64,000 bases of DNA. Origin: Macrostomum hystrix (Eukaryota; Platyhelminthes; Macrostomidae). The position numbers were made by a program, and so were the translations under genes. Below are positions 58,001 to 64,000 of the stretch, in pieces (the first letter of the stretch is position 1; every line of letters starts with the position of its first letter). The stretch spans positions 20,515,501 through 20,579,500 of the forward strand of contig CATNEN010000039.1 in NCBI GenBank assembly GCA_950097015.1, given 5' to 3'. Under the pieces are notes generated by a model. That model saw only the letters and a list, made by a program, of their open reading frames with translations, did no database searches and had not been told where the DNA came from.

Positions 58001-61000
58001 AGCATTCTCTCCGCGGCTGCGCCCCAATTAGATTCTTTTAATTTAGAACACGATTAATGCCTTATTGGCTTTATCTATAAAATTCAAACGCTTAGTCTCG
58101 CCTATCGTTGCCTAGGCAACTACACCTGTCAGGCCCAGACGCCATTAGGCTACGAGGAGCGTTCAGCCTACCTGCGTGTGGCCGGCCCGCCAGGCCCGTG
58201 CGCCGGCGTTGAGGTGCCGTCAATCAACAGCACGGTTTTCACCATCAGCTGGCGAGCTGGTACAGATCATCAGAGTCCAATCACTGCCTATCAGCTTGAG
58301 CTTGAGCTAGCCGCTGAGCCTGGTGTCTGGACGCAGCACAGCATTGTGCCAGAGTCGCCAGATATTGTCATTATGGAGTCCGGCCTAGACATGGGCAAAC
58401 GGCAGGCTCCGGTAACCGGGCTGCCATTCTACCAGCAGTACAGGGTTCGAGTCAGCGCCATTAACGCCTACGGAGTTGGCCAGCCTAGTCCGCCTAGCCA
58501 GGTGTTTGTCACGGTGTCTGGTCCGCCCTCTCAGGCGCCGCAAAATGTCACTGGCGGCGGTGGTAAGGTAAGCAAAATAACTCAACTGCCGAGATAGGAG
58601 CTAAGGTGTTTATTTATCATTCATTCTTGGTCGTATGTACAGCCACACATATTCTTCCAATCTCCCGTATAGATCAAGACTCTGGTTGTCCGCTGGAAGA
58701 AAATCCCATTGGCTTATCAGGGCGGCTTCAACTTTACCTACGATGTGCAGTACAGGCGCGTTGGCGACACGGACTGGCTGATTGCTAGCCGGGTTGTTGG
58801 CAAGCCGCTGCTTATACCGCCTGAGCACGTTGAACATGCCATTGTTTTGTCCGGTTCCCCCAGCGATATCAGCTTCAAGGAGTACCAGGCTCAAGTCCGG
58901 GGTGCCAGTGTCCGCGTGGACACCATTAACAATGTGCAAACCATGGTTCGGCTGACTGGCGAATGGTCCGAAATCGTCACGTAAGTTTTACATTTAAGAA
59001 TATTTCTAAGGTTTGACATTATTCATTCTGTGTAGACATGACATCATTCTGTGTAGACATGACATCATTCTGTGTAGACATGACATCATTCTGTGTAAAT
59101 ATGACATCATTCTGTGTAGACATGACATCATTCTGTGTAAATATGGCATCATTCTGTGTAGAAATGACATCATTCTGTGTAGACATTACATCATTCTGTG
59201 TAGACATGACATCATTCTGTGTAGAAATGACATCATTCTGTGTAGACATGACATCATTCTGTTCAGAAATGACATCATTCTGTGTAGACATTACATCATT
59301 CTGTTCAGAAATGACATCATTCTGTGTAGACATGACATCATTCTGTGTAGAAATGACATCATTCTGTGTAGACATGACATCATTCTGTGTAGATATGACA
59401 TCATTCTGTGTAGATATGACATCATTCTGTGTAGAAATGGCATCATTCTGTTTAGACATGACATCATTCTGTGTAGACATGACATCATTCTGTGTAAATA
59501 TGGCATCATTCTGTGTAGATATGACATCATTCTGTGTAGATATGACATTATTATGTGTAGAAATGACATCATTCTGTGTAGATATGACATTATTATATGT
59601 AGACATGACATCATTCTGTGTAAATATGGCATCATTCTGTGTAGAAATGACATCATTCTGTGTAGACATGACATCATTCTGTGTAAATATGGCATCATTC
59701 TGTTCAGAAATGACATCATTCTGTGTAGACATGACATCATTCTGTGTAAATATGACATCATTCTGTGTAGACATGACATCATTCTGTGTAAATATGACAT
59801 CATTCTGTGTAGACATGACATCATTCTGTGTAGACATGACATCATTCTGTGTAAATATGACATCATTCTGTGTAGACATGACATCATTCTGTGTAAATAT
59901 GGCATCATTCTGTGTAGACATGACATCATTCTGTGTAGACATGACATCATTCTGTGTAAATATGGCATCATTCTGTGTAGATATGACATCATTCTGTGTA
60001 GATATGACATTATTATGTGTAGACATGACATCATTCTGTGTAAATATGGCATCATTCTGTGTAGAAATGACATCATTCTGTGTAGATATGACATTATTAT
60101 GTGTAGACATGACATCATTCTGTGTAGATATGACATCATTCTGTGTAGACATTACATCATTCTGTGTAGACATGACATCATTCTGTGTAGACATGACATC
60201 ATTCTGTGTAGACATGACATCATTCTGTGTAGATATGACATCATTCTGTGTAGAAATGGCATCATTCTGTTTAGACATGACATCATTCTGTGTAGACATG
60301 ACATCATTCTGTGTAAATATGGCATCATTCTGTGTAGATATGACATCATTCTGTGTAGATATGACATTATTATGTGTAGACATGACATCATTCTGTGTAG
60401 ATATGACATTATTATGTGTAGACATGACATCATTCTGTGTAAATATGGCATCATTCTGTGTAGAAATGACATCATTCTGTGTAGACATGACATCATTCTG
60501 TGTAAATATGGCATCATTCTGTGTAGAAATGACATCATTCTGTGTAGACATTACATCATTCTGTGTAGACATGACATCATTCTGTGTAGAAATGACATCA
60601 TTCTGTGTAGACATGACATCATTCTGTTCAGAAATGACATCATTCTGTGTAGATATGACATCATTCTGTGTAGACATGACATCATTCTGTTCAGAAATGA
60701 CATCATTCTGTGTAGACATGACATCATTCTGTGTAAATATGACATCATTCTGTGTAGACATGACATCATTCTGTGTAGACATGACATCATTCTGTGTAAA
60801 TATGACATCATTCTGTGTAGACATGACATCATTCTGTGTAAATATGGCATCATTCTGTGTAGACATGACATCATTCTGTGTAGACATGACATCATTCTGT
60901 GTAGACATGACATCATTCTGTGTAAATATGGCATCATTCTGTGTAGATATGACATCATTCTGTGTAGACATGACATCATTCTGTGTAGACATGACATCAT

Positions 61001-63008
61001 TCTGTGTAAATATGGCATCATTCTGTGTAGACATGACATCATTCTGTGTAGACATGACATCATTCTGTGTAAATATGGCATCATTCTGTGTAGAAATGCA
61101 ATCATTCTGTGTAAATATGGCATCATTCTGTGTAGACATGACATCATTCTGTGTAGACATGACATCATTCTGTGTAAATATGGCATCATTCTGTGTAGAA
61201 ATGCAATCATTCTGTGTAAATATGGCATAATTCTGTGTAGACATGACATCATTCTGTGTAGAAATGACATCATTCTGTGTAGACATGACATCATTCTGTG
61301 TAGATATGACATCATTCTGTGTAGACATGACATCATTCTGTGTAAATATGACATCATTCTGTGTAAAAATGACGTCATTCTTTGGGGATAAGACGTCAAT
61401 CTGCATGCTAATCAGAGCAGGTTATTCAGTATTGTCAAGCGCCACCCACCATGGATCCCTGATTTGCAGAATGCGCAGCGCCGAGCAGGTGCCTGTTAGC
61501 GCGCCAATCAACATCCGGGTGACGCCCATGAACGCCACGGCTGTCGACGTCTTCTGGGATCCGCCACTAAACTACGACGGCATTGTTGGCGACATTCTCG
61601 GCTACCGCATTGTCTATTGGCCACGCATGGCTTCGTCTTGCAGCGTTGAAAACAATGTCTACAAGGTAAAGCTAGCCCAGAGGCAGACTACTTACGGAAA
61701 GGCCACCACCGGCCAGGTCATCGGCCTTGAAGCGGACATATTCTATTGCTTCAGCGTCCAGTTATACAATTCGGCCGGCGATAGTCCCGAGTCTTCGTGG
61801 CGCGATGTGGCCACTAATAAGATGTGGCCAACTGACCTGCCAACCAATGTTGTGGTGCACAGCACAGGCGAGTTCAGCAGCATCAGCGTCACTTGGAACG
61901 GTGTTCGTCAGCAGCCCAACGAAGAAAGTGTCGACGGCTATATGGTGAGTGATGATGCGGAATTGCAAACCTTAGCAATTGCTACCCATTTCTGCTGGTT
62001 TTTTAGCACAGCTCGGCAATTTCCATTTGCCCTGGCAAATCAGGCCTCTAGTTGGCAACGTATGCCGAGCGAGCTGGCCAGATGCGGCCGATAAAGCTGC
62101 TAATTCTGACTCACTGCCCTAAAACCCTTTCTCCAGTCTTATTTCTTGTGTCTCATCTCCCCCGTGTCTTATCTCTCCCGTTTCTCATCTCTCCCGTGTC
62201 TCATCTCTCCCGTCTCTCATCTCTCCCTTGTCTCATCTCTTCCCTGTTTCATCTCTCCCGTGTCTTATCTCTCCCGTGTCTCATCTCTCCCGTGTCTCAT
62301 CTCTCCCGTGTCTTATCTCTCCCGTGTCTTATCTCTCCCGTGTCTTATCTCTCCCGTGTCTCATCTCTCCCGTGTCTCATCTCTCCCGTGTCTTATCTCT
62401 CCCGTGTCTCATCTCTCCCGTGTCTTATCTCTCCCGTGTCTCATCTCTCCCGTGTCTTATCTCTCCCGTCTCTCATCTCTCCCGTGTCTTATCTCTCCCG
62501 TGTCTTATCTCTCCCGTGTCTTATCTCTCCCGTGTCTCATCTCCCCCATTTCTCATATCCTCCCTATATCATCTCTTCTCTATCTCATATCCTACCTGTC
62601 TCAACTCTCCTCTGACTCCTCTACTAAATGTGGCAGACAGTTTTTGAAGGTCGCCCACGCTGTCTAATCTCCAACCAGGTGCGGCTCTGGATCACCGGCG
62701 CGCCCGCTGTCAACTTCACCGACGTAGACGCCGGCCTCAGCAATGAGGTGATAGTGCGCCGGCTGTCCAGCGAGACTCGCTACGATCTTCGAGTCTACGC
62801 CTATTCCTCCGGCGGCATCGGCACCTACAGCAGCCCGATGATCCAGTTCATGCTAATCCCCAAGGACCGCTGCGTGCCGGGCGCTTCCTGGGAGGCCCCG
62901 GATGTTCGCTACGTATTCATCTGCTCCGGCTGCGGCCTGCGGGCCTCCATCTGGTCCCTGGCACTGGCTGCCGGCCTGGCTCGACTTATCTGTGCAGCCG
63001 CTCCCTAA
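52026..63008 (+). CDS. CONT: Contactin (C-type lectin + 6 Ig + 4 FNIII, GPI-type)
   Basis: Ten exons: 52026-52134, 52215-52599, 52894-53276, 53840-54386, 55993-56629, 56724-57132, 58116-58567, 58673-58980, 61470-61944 and 62679-63008; 1344 residues, frame closed. Signal peptide MWPLLILLASFLSEPLG, then a C-type lectin-like domain ~38-182 (CPNGWVKYESNCYF to RPFICQ), six Ig domains (first Cys in FQCQAYG, IECKLS, LECVGYG, FDCKAGG, LPCDVEG, LPCQLKA) and four FNIII domains (starting near GPPGPC, GPPSQAPQNV, SAPINIRV, LPTNVVV). The C-terminal hydrophobic stretch (SIWSLALAAGLARLICAAAP) with no cytoplasmic tail suggests a GPI anchor, as in insect Contactin, a septate-junction and neuron-glia adhesion protein that works with Neurexin IV and Neuroglian. 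Vertebrate contactins lack the lectin domain. The ATG follows an acceptor AG (52024-52025) directly. Five introns carry minisatellites or SINEs. Confidence 0.96.
52685..52865 (-). mobile_element. tRNA-derived SINE, family B, contactin intron 2
   Basis: On the minus strand: A-box-like TTAGCCAAGTGGTTAGAG, B box GGGGTTCGATTTTTGG about 35 bp later, then a body ending CCCCCAGTCTATGGACTGAA. The end block is shared with 57535-57735 and, in short form, with 63135-63235. Confidence 0.82.
53325..53810. repeat. Minisatellite, 19-bp unit, ~25 copies, contactin intron 3
   Basis: Unit GCTAGGTGAGATGCTACTG. It contains GGTGAG, a donor-like word, in every unit, within the intron that follows exon 3. Confidence 0.95.
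54590..55920. repeat. Minisatellite, 24-bp unit, ~55 copies, contactin intron 4
   Basis: Unit AAGGCGCATATAATGACCAG plus AAAT. A marker variant (GGCGTATACATTGATCAG followed by AATAATGCG) recurs at about 55097, 55337, 55455, 55573 and 55693, outlining higher-order blocks of ~118 or ~240 bp. It is open on both strands (24 divisible by three): false ORFs up to 245 codons. Confidence 0.96.
57535..57735 (+). mobile_element. tRNA-derived SINE, family B, contactin intron 6
   Basis: Head with a clear B box GGGTTCGATTCC at about 57572-57583 and a weak A box upstream; body with TTCACGCAGCTGTTGAATGG and the shared end CCCCCAGTCCATGGGTTGAA. It directly abuts an inverted family A copy. Confidence 0.78.
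57740..58025 (-). mobile_element. tRNA-derived SINE, family A, 5'-truncated, contactin intron 6
   Basis: Minus-strand order: GGGGCGCAGCCGCGGAGAG, GTCGTGCAATTAACGCC, CCAACCTCCAAAGCACAG, GTACACTGCCAGACGATG, then an insert of alternating CGTACGGTATCTGTGCGCG-type repeats, then CCTCCTCGCTGGCTGCCGG. The tRNA head is missing. Confidence 0.8.
59020..61400. repeat. 2.4-kb minisatellite, 21-bp unit, ~113 copies, contactin intron 8
   Basis: Unit GACATGACATCATTCTGTGT plus A, with variants AAATATGGCATC, TTCAGAAATG and ATATGACATTATTATG. Because 21 is divisible by three it is open for 730-795 codons on both strands at once. A long variant string (about 59437-59570) recurs at about 60248-60380, showing ~811-bp block duplication. 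Confidence 0.97.
62140..62560. repeat. Minisatellite, 16-bp unit, ~26 copies, contactin intron 9
   Basis: Unit TCTCATCTCTCCCGTG (variant TCTTATCTC), the same unit as the array inside the hAT element at 28787-29685. The left flank (GGCCAGATGCGGCC near 62078) resembles that element's inner end (GGCCAGATGCGGCCC at 28814), so this is probably a decayed copy of the same element. Confidence 0.92.
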
Positions 63009-64000
63009 TGAACAATGAATTTATTTAATAACCGATTTACTGTTTTTCCGTGTTTTAGGAATTCTACTTTGTATGTTAATAGTGGTTTTTTAAATTACAC
63101 TAGTAAAAATATTAAAGATTCCAAATGCTGTGTACAGCTGTTCAGTCCGTGGACTAGGGAGACCGCACTAGGGGCAAATTAATTATCTTCCTGGGATTCG
63201 AACTCCGAACCTTATTAGATAAAAGTATCAACAATTGTAAGATCGGTTTAATAATATTTATTAGTATTAAAATCATTGCCGGCTATCAATCCTTATCGCC
63301 TATGTGAATGCGTGTTTTTTTACTAACATTCCTTACTCTTGTTTGTGCCATTGTGTCATTTGGTTGGTTCTATGCTTGTTTGTATGTTTTCTATTTACAA
63401 CCAGACTACATTCCGTTAATGTTAAATCTATAGGTTTTTACTTTGTGCATGTTCCATTTCCAATACTTGCTGTTCTCTGTAAGTATATTTTCATTAGTCC
63501 AGGTTTTTTTTAAGACAGGCCTTAAAAAGTCCCTTTCCGCTCTTCTTTATTATAGACTTTATTACCGATTCCCAAATTTTTTCTGATGATGTCTTCGAAG
63601 TTGAGCTGCTCTGTTCAGAGTGACTTTCTTTCAATTTATGGAAACCATATATATATATATATATAATCAACATACGTAAATGCATCTCGGACCATCTAAG
63701 TTGCTGCCGAAATTTTTGCACGATCCTTACTACGTATTACGTAAGCATTCGTTTTCTATTAACTTGTTATGTAATTAATTCCAAAACACGTGTACCCATG
63801 CCACTGAGTAAATTATATAAAAATTATTAACTAAAGGATTCGCCCTTTGTGGCGCATCCATGATTTAACGTAGAATATATTCGGTCGTCGCATTAATGCT
63901 TTCAATAATTATTTACGTGTGTACTGAAATAAATAAAAAGTAATTTTATTAAAAAAACCGCAACTGTAACTCATGCTATAACATAAACATACGCGGGCTA
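63009..64000. other. 3' flank of contactin
   Basis: AT-rich non-coding DNA. ATTAAA at about 63109-63114 is a candidate polyadenylation signal. A decayed family B SINE lies at about 63135-63235 (minus strand: GGTTCGGAGTTCGAATCCC and GTCCACGGACTGAAC). An (AT)n microsatellite is at about 63648-63665. Two short ORFs (63304-63513 plus, 63494-63721 minus) have no supporting features. Confidence 0.45.

Noticed and set aside
59013-61406. Giant repeat proteins of 792, 795 and 730 residues on both strands
   Set aside because: They are reading-frame artefacts of a 21-bp minisatellite in an intron whose flanking exons (58673-58980 and 61470-61944) join in frame as contactin FNIII domains.

Overview
This is a eukaryotic, protostome animal window, most likely from a free-living flatworm (Platyhelminthes). 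The strongest pointer is a complete paramyosin gene. Paramyosin is an invertebrate-only muscle protein, and its N-terminal rod junction and short C-terminal tail resemble flatworm (schistosome) paramyosins as I remember them. Other pointers are a contactin of the protostome type with an N-terminal C-type lectin domain, and splice-acceptor-like sites just upstream of most start codons, which would fit spliced-leader trans-splicing. Macrostomum is one plausible genus because of its repeat-rich genome, but I cannot prove this. Exons are GC-rich and intergenic DNA is AT-rich.

Layout: (1) 1-1325, minus: 5' half of SGF29 (SAGA subunit), running off the left edge. (2) 1326-7306: AT-rich spacer with a duplicated ~450 bp dispersed repeat, an old SINE copy and a mariner-like end. 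(3) 7307-9211, plus: shugoshin-like protein. (4) 11266-16385, plus: MKK4-type MAP kinase kinase in three exons. (5) 21178-24827, plus: an ADD-domain (ATRX-type histone reader) protein with no SNF2 motor, three exons. (6) 28429-38118, minus: paramyosin, ten exons, 896 aa. (7) 44477-49644, minus: TRIM37, seven exons, 604 aa. (8) 52026-63008, plus: contactin, ten exons, 1344 aa, with signal peptide, C-type lectin, six Ig and four FNIII domains and a GPI-type tail. All exon joins were checked for reading frame and close exactly.

Roughly a quarter to a third of the window is tandem repeats (unit 12 to ~235 bp), most with their own sequence, sitting in introns or between genes. Units that are a multiple of three (30, 45, 21, 24 bp) or lack stops create long false ORFs, some open on both strands. 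There are two tRNA-derived SINE families, an intact hAT-type non-autonomous element with an 8-bp target duplication, and a second MITE-like element. Both of these DNA elements carry a minisatellite inside them.

The genes do not form a functional cluster. SGF29, shugoshin, the ADD protein and TRIM37 act in chromatin or cell division, MKK4 in stress signalling, paramyosin in muscle and contactin at the neuronal or glial surface; their adjacency looks incidental. I found no CRISPR, operon or obviously new molecular system. The most novel material is in the repeats: minisatellites born inside MITEs, higher-order nested arrays, duplicated splice-acceptor decoys in TRIM37, and an intronic cluster of CRE palindromes in paramyosin.
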